From NCBI RefSeq assembly GCF_947496515.1, contig NZ_CANMDB010000009.1:1-64000 (forward strand): a DNA stretch of 64,000 bases. Direction: 5' to 3'. This document shows positions 17,151 to 25,377 of this stretch, piece after piece (position 1 is the stretch's first letter; each line of letters starts with the position of its first letter). Under the pieces are notes generated by a model. It had not been told where the DNA came from. It saw nothing but the letters and a program-made list of their open reading frames with translations, and ran no database searches. Made by a program: the position numbers and the translations under genes. The DNA is from an uncultured Roseobacter sp. (GTDB lineage: Bacteria; Pseudomonadota; Alphaproteobacteria; Rhodobacterales; Rhodobacteraceae).

Positions 17151-17792
17151 TCACAGGGCGTCCAGTTCTTCGATCAACGCGGCGGTGGTGACCTGCCTGC
17201 AATAGCCCTTGATCGTCCTCAGCGAGTTTTCGTGCCGCTCGGGCGTGTAGGTCAGGCAGGCATCCGTCACCTGCGTCACCAGATACCCCAGATCACAGGC
17301 ATCGCGGATCGCACTTTCCACGCATTGATCCGTGATCAGCCCCGAAATCACCAGCTGCCGGACGCCCAGATTGCGCAGCACGTAATCGATATGGGTGGAG
17401 ATGAAGACAGAGGAGGAGGATTTGGGCAGCACCATCTCGTCGCCCTCGGGCGCGATCTGGTCGATCACCTTGCCGTCCCATGACCCTTTGGGCACGTTGA
17501 ACCCGGTGATCTTGTAATCCAGCGACCGGTCCCGCCCGTCGAGCGTCAGGCTCTCGATCGTGGTATACATCACCTCGACCTCCGCCCTGCGGCAGGCGGC
17601 CTGGAGGGCCTGCATATTCGGGATCACGCGGGCGTCCAGCTCCTCAAAGAACCAGCCATATGTCTCGTTGAAGTCTGCCTCGGGCATATCCTTGAACTCG
17701 CCGCCGTCGCGGTGCGCGGCAAAGTTCTGTACATCCACGAACAGCAGGGCAGAGGCTTCGGGCACCAGCGGGACAGCGCGGGTCAGCGTCAT
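17151..17792 (-). CDS. Isochorismatase-like cysteine hydrolase
   Basis: The protein has 213 residues and all three catalytic residues of the isochorismatase-like amidase fold: Asp20 in LLFVDVQNFA, Lys124 in VLPKSSSSVF and Cys157 in GLITDQCVES. This family includes N-carbamoylsarcosine amidase, nicotinamidase, ureidoacrylate hydrolase and related C-N hydrolases; the cysteine makes this an amidohydrolase and not isochorismatase. The ATG at 17792 has GGAG just upstream and overlaps the preceding gene by four bases. It sits in the importer operon with an N-formylglutamate amidohydrolase-like gene, so it probably cleaves an imported amide or carbamoyl compound. Confidence 0.85.
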   Translation of the reverse strand: MTLTRAVPLVPEASALLFVDVQNFAAHRDGGEFKDMPEADFNETYGWFFEELDARVIPNMQALQAACRRAEVEVMYTTIESLTLDGRDRSLDYKITGFNVPKGSWDGKVIDQIAPEGDEMVLPKSSSSVFISTHIDYVLRNLGVRQLVISGLITDQCVESAIRDACDLGYLVTQVTDACLTYTPERHENSLRTIKGYCRQVTTAALIEELDAL

Positions 17793-18592
17793 GGCGTCTC
17801 CTCCAGCACCGACCCGATGGCGGCAGCCAGCAGGTCCGCCCACCGCGCGACACCGGCCGCATCCGCCAGATGATCGTTGCGCACCTCGATTAGGCTGTGA
17901 CGCACGCCGCGAGCCTCCGCGTGGCGCGGAATGAACCAGTCGCTGGCATCGTCGATCTGATAAGGCTCGTTCAGCGCCAGCGTCAGCTCCGGCGCATCCG
18001 CCGACATCCTGTTGATGAGACGCCGTGCCGTGTCCATGTCCCGCCGCACCAGAAAGCCCGCATCCCACGGACGTGCCCGCCCCTGAAAATGCGGGGTAAA
18101 GCTGTGGATGGAGAACACGGCCCGACGCGGATGCGCCTCGAACGCCGCGGTGATCGCATCGTTCATCGGATCGAAAATCGCCTGCCTGCGTGCGGCGTGA
18201 TCCGCTGCGCTGAGACCGATATTGCCCGGCACCCGTGTGCTATCGCTGACCTCGGGGATGGACTCCTCGGATCCCGGCGGGCGGTTGCAGTCCATCACCA
18301 GCCGGCTGTAGCGCTGCAGGATCAGCGGGCAGCGCAGGCGGTCCGCCAGACGGCACGCCAGATCCTCCGCCCCGATGTCCCAGCCGATATGCCGATCAAT
18401 CGCGCCATCGGGCAGCCCCAACCCGTTTAGCGCCTCCGGCACGGCCCGGCCCGCGTGTTCGCACAGCAAGAGCACCGGTGAGGCCGCCTGCCCATGGCGC
18501 AGCGTCACGGGCGCCGGATCGTTCGCGCGCAGCAGGCCGCCATGGGCAGCGCGCCCGTTTTCCCCGGCATCCATCACATTTGATCTTGTCAC
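17789..18592 (-). CDS. N-formylglutamate amidohydrolase-family enzyme
   Basis: The protein has about 267 residues from a GTG at 18592; an ATG at 18574 is an alternative. It shows the FGase family pattern: LLLCEHAGRAVPEAL, IDRHIGWDIGAEDLA, YSRLVMDCNRPPGS and AVFSIHSFTPHFQGRARPWD. The conserved Glu, His, Asp and Arg residues would form the zinc and substrate site. It is the first gene of the leftward operon, divergent from the RpiR regulator. Relatives hydrolyse N-formylglutamate or other N-acyl amino acids. No histidine-utilisation genes are nearby, so the hut role is not implied. Confidence 0.82.
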   Translation of the reverse strand: MTRSNVMDAGENGRAAHGGLLRANDPAPVTLRHGQAASPVLLLCEHAGRAVPEALNGLGLPDGAIDRHIGWDIGAEDLACRLADRLRCPLILQRYSRLVMDCNRPPGSEESIPEVSDSTRVPGNIGLSAADHAARRQAIFDPMNDAITAAFEAHPRRAVFSIHSFTPHFQGRARPWDAGFLVRRDMDTARRLINRMSADAPELTLALNEPYQIDDASDWFIPRHAEARGVRHSLIEVRNDHLADAAGVARWADLLAAAIGSVLEETP

Positions 18593-18624
18593 AGCTGTTC
18601 CCCGATCCTGCCGGAAGTAGACGA

Positions 18625-18676
18625 ATGAAATTTTCCAGAGTCAAGTATTTCAAGTTGACTGAAAGAAAATTTTCAT
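18625..18676. promoter_or_regulatory. Nested palindromes, candidate RpiR operator
   Basis: The 113-base spacer between the divergent operons holds three inverted-repeat elements. ATGAAATTTTC at 18625-18635 is inverted relative to GAAAATTTTCAT at 18665-18676, whose core GAAAATTTTC is itself a perfect palindrome. Between them AGTCAA (18639-18644) and TTGACT (18655-18660) form another inverted pair. The position between the importer operon and the murR/rpiR-type regulator gene suggests a shared operator controlling both directions. The symmetry is directly visible; the binding protein is inferred. Confidence 0.55.
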
Positions 18677-18705
18677 AAACGCTGGACCGGCAAAGGGGCC
18701 GGGGC

Positions 18706-19563
18706 GTGAAAACCGTGCAGATCAGACAGAAGATTGAAAAGGCATCCGACGGCTTCACAACCGGCGAGCGCAAGCTCGCGGCGGCCATCCTGTCGGATTA
18801 CCCCTATGCGGGCCTGTCCTCCATTCAGGATCTTGCCTCCCGGTCCGAGGTGTCGGCACCGTCGATCTCCCGCTTCATGACAAAGATCGGGCTCACCGGG
18901 TATCAGCAGTTCCAGCGGCTGCTCATTGCCGAACTGAAAGACGGGGACCGCAGCCCGGTGGAGGTGCACGAGCGCGGCCGCCATATCGAGGGCGACTATC
19001 TGGCGGATTTCCTCGCCAAGGCCAGCGCCCAGATGGCCATCGCGGGCGACGCCATCACCGACGAGCAGTTCAACCGCGTCTGCACACTGCTCTCGAACCC
19101 CAAACACAGCGTCTACGTCCTCGGCGGGCGGATCAGCGACACGATCGCGGCGCATCTGTCGTTTCACCTGCGGCAGGCGCGGGCGGGCGTGTTTCATTTG
19201 CCCTCCGACCCGGAAACCTGGCCGGAGTATCTGTTGCGGATGAAAGCGGGCGACATCTTCTTCGTGGTCGATTTCCGCCGCTACCAGACCTCGCTTGCCA
19301 GCCTCGCGGCACTGGCCCGGGACGACCGCGGCGCGCGCGTGATGGTGATGACCGACAAATGGATCTCCCCCGTCGCGCGGCATGCCTCTGACGTTCTGCC
19401 GGTTCCGATCAAATCCGGCACCCTCTGGGACACCTATTCCTCCGCCCTCGCCGTGATCGAGGCCATCGTGACCCGGATCGCCGAAGACACCTGGGAGCTG
19501 ACCCGCGACAGGATCGAGAGTTGGGACAGCCTCCGCGTGACCACAAAGGACAGCCCCCAATGA
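18706..19563 (+). CDS. MurR/RpiR-family transcriptional regulator
   Basis: This 285-residue regulator has an N-terminal HTH_6 domain (KIEKASDGFTTGERKLAAAIL, then IQDLASRSEVSAPSISRFMTKIGLTGYQQF, about residues 8-70) and a C-terminal SIS domain (about 120-260, including YVLGGRISDTIAAHLSFHL). The SIS domain usually binds a phosphosugar or another metabolite. The start is a GTG at 18706. The gene overlaps the glutamine-synthetase-like gene by four bases, so regulator and enzymes are one transcript. It probably controls both divergent operons through the palindromes just upstream. Confidence 0.88.
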   Translation: MKTVQIRQKIEKASDGFTTGERKLAAAILSDYPYAGLSSIQDLASRSEVSAPSISRFMTKIGLTGYQQFQRLLIAELKDGDRSPVEVHERGRHIEGDYLADFLAKASAQMAIAGDAITDEQFNRVCTLLSNPKHSVYVLGGRISDTIAAHLSFHLRQARAGVFHLPSDPETWPEYLLRMKAGDIFFVVDFRRYQTSLASLAALARDDRGARVMVMTDKWISPVARHASDVLPVPIKSGTLWDTYSSALAVIEAIVTRIAEDTWELTRDRIESWDSLRVTTKDSPQ

Positions 19564-20867
19564 CGCCGATGCCCCTGATCTTTGCCGCCACCTGCGATAT
19601 TGCCGGCAAGGTGCGCGGCAAGGCATTTCCCGCCGACCAGCTTGAAAAGCGTCTCAGCCGCGGGGTGGGCTGGGTGCCCACCAACGTGCAGATCACCTGT
19701 TTCGACAGCATCGCGGAGAGCCCCTTCGGCTCTCTGGGGGATCTTCTGCTGGTGCCCGATCCGTCCTGCGAAGTGAACGTGGCCTTTGGCGAGGGTGCGC
19801 CGGAGCATTTCATGCTCGGCGATATCGTCACGCTCGATGGGGACCCTTGGGCTTTCTGCACGCGGCGGCTGTTGCGCGATGCGCTGGACCGGTTGCACCG
19901 CCTGACCGATGCACGGCTGTTCTCCGCCTTTGAGCACGAGTTCCAGCTCAAGGGCACCGGCCTGCCCAACGAAGGCTTCGGGCGCCGGGCGTTTGAAGAC
20001 CAGCGCGGGCTGCTGGAAACCCTGATGGGCGCGCTCAAGGCGGCTGGCCTCACACCCGACAGCATCATGAAGGAATACGGGCCCAACCAGTTCGAGGTTG
20101 TGCTCGCCCCGGAGATCGGGGTGAGATCCGCCGATGCTGCCGTGATCCTGCGCGAACTGACCCGCTCTGCCGCGCGGGCCGCGGGGGAGGAGGCGACCTT
20201 TGCCCCGATCCTCGATACCGCCTCCGTCGGGAACGGTGTCCACATCCACCTGAGCTTTCAGGACGCGGATGGCACGCCGCTCACCCACGATGAAGATGGC
20301 CCCTGCGGCATGTCGGATCTGACGGCGGGTTTCGCCGCGGGTGTTCTGAAATACATGGCGTCCATTCTGGCGCTCACGGCACCGTCCGTGGTCTCCTACG
20401 AACGGCTCACACCGCATCGCTGGTCGGCGGCCTACAACAATCTGGGCTTTCGCGACCGCGAGGCATCGCTGCGGGTCTGCCCCGTTACGGCCCGGGATCC
20501 TGCCTCCATCGCGCGGCAGTTCAACATCGAATACCGCGCGGCGGATGCGGCGGCCTGCCCGCATCTGGCGCTGGCGGCGGTCGTCCATGCAGGCTGTCAG
20601 GGGATCGAGGACGGGCTGCGCGCCCCGACGGCGACGGAGGATGACCTGTCCCTCCTCTCCCCCGAAGAGCTGACCGCCCGCGGCTTTACCCGCCTGCCCG
20701 AAACACTGGTATCGGCGCTGGACGCTTTCACCGGAAACGACACGGTCACCGGCTGGTTCCCCGATCCATTCGCAGCCGTCTACCGTGCCCACAAAGAGGC
20801 CGAGATCGCGCATCTCGATGGCATGGATACCCCTGCCAAATGTGCCGCCTATGCGACGACCTACTAG
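19560..20867 (+). CDS. Glutamine synthetase-like ligase
   Basis: The protein has 435 residues with the GS catalytic barrel: FSAFEHEFQLKG (metal glutamates) near residue 120, MKEYGPNQFEVVLAP near 168, NGVHIHLSFQDADG near 222, RLTPHRWSAAYNNLGFRDREASLRVCP near 280 and FNIEYRAADAAACPHLALAA near 320. It is shorter than GlnA (about 470) and lacks the adenylylation-site neighbourhood of housekeeping GS. It is therefore more like gamma-glutamylamide or gamma-glutamyl-polyamine synthetases such as PuuA. The ATG at 19560 overlaps the regulator stop by four bases. In this locus it could glutamylate an amine or capture released ammonia. Confidence 0.82.
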   Translation: MTPMPLIFAATCDIAGKVRGKAFPADQLEKRLSRGVGWVPTNVQITCFDSIAESPFGSLGDLLLVPDPSCEVNVAFGEGAPEHFMLGDIVTLDGDPWAFCTRRLLRDALDRLHRLTDARLFSAFEHEFQLKGTGLPNEGFGRRAFEDQRGLLETLMGALKAAGLTPDSIMKEYGPNQFEVVLAPEIGVRSADAAVILRELTRSAARAAGEEATFAPILDTASVGNGVHIHLSFQDADGTPLTHDEDGPCGMSDLTAGFAAGVLKYMASILALTAPSVVSYERLTPHRWSAAYNNLGFRDREASLRVCPVTARDPASIARQFNIEYRAADAAACPHLALAAVVHAGCQGIEDGLRAPTATEDDLSLLSPEELTARGFTRLPETLVSALDAFTGNDTVTGWFPDPFAAVYRAHKEAEIAHLDGMDTPAKCAAYATTY

Positions 20868-20877
20868 GGAAAAACCG

Positions 20878-21030
20878 ATGACGCGCCCGCACTGGCCCAC
20901 CGGACCCAACACCGCCCTGCCGGACCAACGCCGCGGCATCGCCGGTGACAGGGCGAAAGGGGATGTCGCCCGCCGCCACCCGCCGCCTCGGGCAGTTGGC
21001 CTGCCCCACCCTTGCGGAGACACACCATGA
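20878..21030 (+). CDS. Possible 50-codon small ORF
   Basis: A 50-codon frame starts with ATG at 20878, eleven bases after the GS-like stop codon, and ends overlapping the next ATG at 21027. Its product is rich in Pro, Arg and Gly and resembles no family I know. The 160-base spacer is long for this operon and the frame fills it exactly, which is the only argument for it. It may simply be untranslated spacer. Confidence 0.2.
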   Translation: MTRPHWPTGPNTALPDQRRGIAGDRAKGDVARRHPPPRAVGLPHPCGDTP

Positions 21031-22676
21031 CACCCGTCACCGTCTTCGGCCCGGATTTTCCCTTTGCCTACGACGACTGGCTCAAACACCCCGCGGGGCT
21101 GGGATCCGTGCCCGCCGAAGCCCACGGCGCCAGGGTCGCCATCATCGGTGCCGGTGCTGCGGGTGTCATCGCGGGATATGAGCTGATGAAACTTGGCCTC
21201 TGCCCGGTCCTTTTCGAATCCGGGCACTTCGGCGGACGCCTGCGGTCGCAACCCTTTCAGGGCGCCGATGGCGTGATTGCGGAGCTGGGCGGCATGCGCT
21301 TTCCCGTCTCCGGCACCGGGTTCTATCACTACGTCGATCTGCTCGGGCTGGAGAGCCGCCCCTTTCCCAACCCGCTGACCCCCGCCGCGCGCTCAACCGT
21401 CATCGACCTGCTGGGCAAGACCTACTACGCCGAGACACTGCAGGATCTGCCGCCCCTCTTTCAGGACGTGGCCCGGGCCTACGATGCGGCGCTCGAAGAG
21501 GGGGCGAATTTCGCCGCCCTCAAACACGCCATCCGGGCGCGCGACATCCCACGCATCAAGGAGATCTGGAACCCGCTCGTCGCCGCCTGGGACGAACGCA
21601 CGTTCTATGATTTCGTGGTCTCGTCACAGGCCTTCCGAAAGCTTTCCTTCCACCACCGCGAGGTCTTCGGTCAGGTCGGTTTCGGCACCGGCGGCTGGGA
21701 CAGTGACTTTCCCAATTCGATGCTGGAAATCCTGCGTGTCAACGTCACGGAATGCGACGACCACCAGCGCTACATCCTCGGCGGTGTCGAACAACTGCCC
21801 CGGCGGCTGTGGGCGCATACCCCCCACAGGCTCACCCACTGGCCCGCCAGCACCAGCCTGCGCAGCCTGAACACCGGGGCGACCCGCGCCGGGGCCAAAC
21901 GCCTCAGGCGGCTGCCCGACCACCGGATCGAGGTCACGGACAGCTGGGGCCAGGCGGAGGCCTTCGATGCGGTGCTCGTCACCTGTCAGACACATCTTCT
22001 GACCACGCAGATCGACACCGAAGAAGCGCTCTTTTCGCAAGAGCTGTGGATGGCGCTGGATCGCACCCGCTACATGCAATCGGCCAAGACATTCGTGATG
22101 GTGGATCGCCCCTTCTGGAAAGACCCCGATCCCGCAACGGGCCGCGATACCATGTCCATGACCCTGACCGACCGGATGACGCGGGGCACATATCTGTTCG
22201 ACAACGGGCCGGACAAACCCTCCGTGATCTGCCTCAGCTACGCCTGGATGACCGACGCCCTCAAGGTCCTGCCGCTGCCGGTCGAAAAACGGGTGGAGCT
22301 TGCGCTCTCCGCCCTCGCCAAGATCTATCCGTCGGTCGACATCCGCAGCCACATCCTGGGCGATCCGATCACGGTCAGCTGGGAGACGGATCAGAACTTC
22401 CTCGGGGCCTTCAAAGGAGCACTCCCGGGGCATTACCGCTACAACCACCGCATGTTCGGGCACTTCATGCAGGGCGAGATGCCGCCCGGCCAGCGCGGGA
22501 TCTTCATCGCGGGCGACAGCGTCAGCTGGACGCCCGCGTGGGTCGAAGGGGCGGTCCAGACCTCCCTGAACGCGGTCGCGGGCATCATTGCGCATTTCGG
22601 TGGCCGTGCGGCACCGGAGAACCCCTCACCGGTCGATGCCTATGCCGCGCATGGACCGATCCGTCTGAGCGTCTAA
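21027..22676 (+). CDS. Tryptophan/phenylalanine 2-monooxygenase-like FAD amine oxidase
   Basis: The protein has 549 residues. The ATG at 21027 follows GGAGA by six bases. RVAIIGAGAAGVIAGYELMKLG near residue 36 is the FAD-binding Rossmann motif, followed by VLFESGHFGGRLRSQPF. AELGGMRFPVSGTGFYHYVDLLGL is the substrate-domain motif seen in IaaM-type tryptophan 2-monooxygenase and phenylalanine 2-monooxygenase. GIFIAGDSVSWTPAWVEGAVQTSLNAV near the end is the second FAD contact. IaaM enzymes oxidatively decarboxylate an L-amino acid to the amide. The next gene encodes an acetamidase/formamidase that could hydrolyse that amide, making a two-step route. An ordinary L-amino-acid oxidase is the alternative. 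Confidence 0.78.
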   Translation: MTPVTVFGPDFPFAYDDWLKHPAGLGSVPAEAHGARVAIIGAGAAGVIAGYELMKLGLCPVLFESGHFGGRLRSQPFQGADGVIAELGGMRFPVSGTGFYHYVDLLGLESRPFPNPLTPAARSTVIDLLGKTYYAETLQDLPPLFQDVARAYDAALEEGANFAALKHAIRARDIPRIKEIWNPLVAAWDERTFYDFVVSSQAFRKLSFHHREVFGQVGFGTGGWDSDFPNSMLEILRVNVTECDDHQRYILGGVEQLPRRLWAHTPHRLTHWPASTSLRSLNTGATRAGAKRLRRLPDHRIEVTDSWGQAEAFDAVLVTCQTHLLTTQIDTEEALFSQELWMALDRTRYMQSAKTFVMVDRPFWKDPDPATGRDTMSMTLTDRMTRGTYLFDNGPDKPSVICLSYAWMTDALKVLPLPVEKRVELALSALAKIYPSVDIRSHILGDPITVSWETDQNFLGAFKGALPGHYRYNHRMFGHFMQGEMPPGQRGIFIAGDSVSWTPAWVEGAVQTSLNAVAGIIAHFGGRAAPENPSPVDAYAAHGPIRLSV

Positions 22677-22721
22677 GATGGGCAGACCACCGGGCGGCAC
22701 ACCACACAAGCGGAGAGACCC

Positions 22722-23660
22722 ATGAGCTGCACTCACACGATCCACAAGCATCACTACCATCTGGGATGGGACAACACGATCGAGCCCGCGCTCAGCGTTG
22801 CGCCGGGTGAGACAATCGCGGTGGAGACGATCGACGCCTCGGGTGGCCAGCTCCACGCCAAATCCACGCTGGAGGATCTCACCGCACTGGATTTCGACCA
22901 AGTGAACCCCGTCACCGGACCGATCTATGTCGAAGGGGCGGAACCGGGCGACGCGGTGGCGATCACCTTCAAGGCGTTTCACGCTTCTGGCTGGGGGTGG
23001 ACGGCCAATATTCCGGGCTTCGGGCTGCTCGCGGATGAGTTTCCCGACCCCGCCCTGCATGTCTGGAGCTACGATACAGGGCTGGCCAAACCTGCCGTCT
23101 TCTCGCCTTTCGGGCAGGTGGCGCTCAAGCCGTTCGTGGGCACCATCGGGCTGGCCTTGGCCGAGCCGGGACAGCACAGTGTCGTGCCGCCGCGCCGGGT
23201 GGGCGGGAACCTCGATATTCGGGACAACTGCCTCGGCACCACGCTCTATCTGCCGGTCGAGGTCACGGGTGGCCTGCTCTCGCTCGGCGATACGCACGCA
23301 GCCCAGGGCGACGGCGAGATTTGCGGCACGGCCATCGAAAGCCCGATGGACGTGGAGATCAAGGTGGATCTGATCAAACACGCCCAGTTCCCGTTCCCCC
23401 GGCTGGAGACCGATGGCCCGGTTTCGACCCACATCGACCGGCAGGGCTACCGTATCACAACGGGGATCGGCCCCGATCTGATGCAATCCGCACGCGATTC
23501 CGTGCGCCAGATGATCGACTGGATCTGTGCCAGAACAAAAATCTCCCCTGTGGAGGCCTACATGCTGTGCAGCATCTCCGGCGACCTGCGGATTTCCGAG
23601 ATCGTGGACATGCCCAACTGGGTCGTGAGCTTCTACTTTCCGAAATCCGTTCTGGGATAG
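22722..23660 (+). CDS. Acetamidase/formamidase family amidase
   Basis: This 312-residue protein is of the FmdA/AmdA family: DNTIEPALSVAPGETIAVETIDASGGQL near the start, GPIYVEGAEPGDAVAITF near 65, GGNLDIRDNCLGTTLYLPV near 165, LLSLGDTHAAQGDGEICGTAIE near 185 and AYMLCSISGDLRISEIVD near 280. The family hydrolyses simple amides to the acid and ammonia. It lies 45 bases after the amine oxidase stop and ends the operon. Its likely substrate is the amide made by the preceding flavoenzyme (inference). No signal peptide, so cytoplasmic. Confidence 0.88.
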   Translation: MSCTHTIHKHHYHLGWDNTIEPALSVAPGETIAVETIDASGGQLHAKSTLEDLTALDFDQVNPVTGPIYVEGAEPGDAVAITFKAFHASGWGWTANIPGFGLLADEFPDPALHVWSYDTGLAKPAVFSPFGQVALKPFVGTIGLALAEPGQHSVVPPRRVGGNLDIRDNCLGTTLYLPVEVTGGLLSLGDTHAAQGDGEICGTAIESPMDVEIKVDLIKHAQFPFPRLETDGPVSTHIDRQGYRITTGIGPDLMQSARDSVRQMIDWICARTKISPVEAYMLCSISGDLRISEIVDMPNWVVSFYFPKSVLG

Positions 23661-24536
23661 GGGCATGATCCATGTGTCAGATCCCCCCGATCTGCCAGCC
23701 TGAAGCGTCCCGCGAAAAACCCGAACCGCGTAACGCTGCCTGAAATCAAAGATGTCGACGCGCTGCGTGATGCGTCAGGCCCCGGCATTTCGTCAGATGC
23801 CATGAACGCAACGGCTTTCAAAGCCAATCAGCTCGATCGTCGACCGCCTGAGGGGCGGTGCAGTCGTAAACCCCGTCTTCGATCTGCCTGCCGCAGGGTG
23901 ACAATCGATCCCGCGATCTGATGTCCGGCGCCTCGCTTCACCGGATCCCACGTCCGCGGTACCCTCTCTGGTAACACGACGCCAGGTGTCGGAACCCATC
24001 GGCCTCACCTCATCAGTACAGATGTCCTAAAACATCGCGGATTTCCGCCACGCTGGAGAGAAAGCGCGCTCCCCAAGCGATGCAAATGCCCGCTTTGACG
24101 TCATATAGCCGCCCCCGGTAGTCGACCGGCGGTGCCCAACGGACGGCTCCGCCTTCCGCGATCCCTGCACCCGGACCCCGCGTCCCGGCACGTGCGCTCA
24201 AGGAGGATCCCAGATCGTCCCCTCGGTGTAGATTTGCGATGCCGATGGGTCGGCACAGGAGGATCCACCGGAGCCGGGTCTCCCGCGGACATCAGATCGA
24301 CCCCAGTGCCCGTGTTTTTCCGTCGGCCTGACGCATCCCGCCCGGACGTCAGGCCGGGCAGCGGCCGAGCCCCCTCGATGGGGGCGAGGGCGCTTGCCTC
24401 CTCCCGATCACGCCCGCCCGCTCGTCCAACGGGTTGCGACCGGCTTGTCCCCGTCCTGCGGGTAAGTTTCCGTCAAAACCGGCAGCGTCAGATGTGACGC
24501 TGACTTCACACAGGTCTCTGCCCGCACCAACACGGC
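23661..24536. other. Gene-free region, 876 bases
   Basis: This is the longest stretch without a supported gene. Several short frames exist on both strands, the longest 121 codons, but their products are Arg/Pro/Ser-rich with no motif, and none has a ribosome-binding site. The minus frame at 24013-24201 ends in a more protein-like sequence (DYRGRLYDVKAGICIAWG), which could be the tail of a decayed gene. It separates the amidase operon from the converging crotonase gene. Confidence 0.5.
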
Positions 24537-25313
24537 TCACTTGTCGCGAAACTGCGCCTCGCGTTTCTCCAGAAAGGCGGACATCCCCTCGGCCTGATCT
24601 TCCGTCGCGAAAAGCGCGTGGAACATGCGCCGCTCGAAGAGGATCCCCTCGCGCAGCGGCACCTCATAGGCGCGGTTGACCGCTTCCTTGACGACCATCG
24701 TGGTGATCATGGATTTCTCCGCGATCTTCTGGGCGGCCGCATGGGCCTCCTCCAAGAGCTTCTTGCAGGAGACGACCCGGCTGACCAGTCCTGCGCGTTC
24801 GGCTTCCTCCGCATCCATGAACCTGCCCGTCAGATGCATATCCATCGCCTTGGACTTGCCCACCACGCGGGTCAGCCGCTGGGTCCCGCCAATCCCCGCC
24901 ACCACGCCGAGGTTGATCTCTGGCTGGCCGAATTTCGCCGTGTCCGAGCAGATGATGAAATCGCACATCATCGCCAGCTCACACCCGCCGCCCAGCGCAT
25001 AGCCGGAGACCGCCGCGATAATGGGCTTGCGCACCGCGGTGATCTGGTCCGCCTCGGATGCAAACAGATCGCTCGTGAACACCTCGACAAAGCCCTTGTC
25101 CTTCATCATCGCGATGTCGGCCCCGGCGGCAAAGGCCTTCTCGGAGCCGGTGATGATGATGCAGCGCACCTTCTCGTTGGCCTGCGCCTCGCCCAGCGCC
25201 TGCGCCAGTTCCCGCATCAGCGCGTCGTTCAGCGCGTTGAGCGCATCCGGCCGGTTGAGCGTGATTTGCGCCACGTGGTTCTCCACATCGACGATGATCG
25301 TTTCATAGGCCAT
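24537..25313 (-). CDS. Enoyl-CoA hydratase (crotonase)
   Basis: This 258-residue crotonase begins [22 protein letters not shown], the usual short-chain enoyl-CoA hydratase N-terminus. The oxyanion-hole segments are [11 protein letters not shown] near residue 63 and [14 protein letters not shown] near 106. The two catalytic glutamates lie in GGGCELA and in [20 protein letters not shown]. It hydrates short-chain trans-2-enoyl-CoA in fatty-acid or amino-acid degradation. The ATG at 25313 has GGAGAG eight bases upstream; the longer frame adds a leader without family similarity. It follows mutM by 64 bases on the same strand. Confidence 0.9.
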   Translation of the reverse strand: MAYETIIVDVENHVAQITLNRPDALNALNDALMRELAQALGEAQANEKVRCIIITGSEKAFAAGADIAMMKDKGFVEVFTSDLFASEADQITAVRKPIIAAVSGYALGGGCELAMMCDFIICSDTAKFGQPEINLGVVAGIGGTQRLTRVVGKSKAMDMHLTGRFMDAEEAERAGLVSRVVSCKKLLEEAHAAAQKIAEKSMITTMVVKEAVNRAYEVPLREGILFERRMFHALFATEDQAEGMSAFLEKREAQFRDK

Positions 25314-25377
25314 GAAGAATGCTCTCCGGTTGTGCTCCCAACCATCGACACAATACCATGCCGCGACGGTGTTCAAG

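Noticed and set aside
17151-17792. Cysteine hydrolase as the missing kynurenine formamidase
   Set aside because: The Asp-Lys-Cys triad is of the isochorismatase-like fold and lacks the HGTHxDxPxH-type metal motif of KynB; it also lies in another operon.
17789-18592. Assignment as hutG of histidine degradation
   Set aside because: No other hut genes are present, and its operon encodes a HAAT importer and another hydrolase.
24132-24497. 121-codon plus-strand frame in the gap before the crotonase gene
   Set aside because: Arg/Pro/Ser-rich, no start signal and no recognisable domain; probably non-coding GC-rich sequence.
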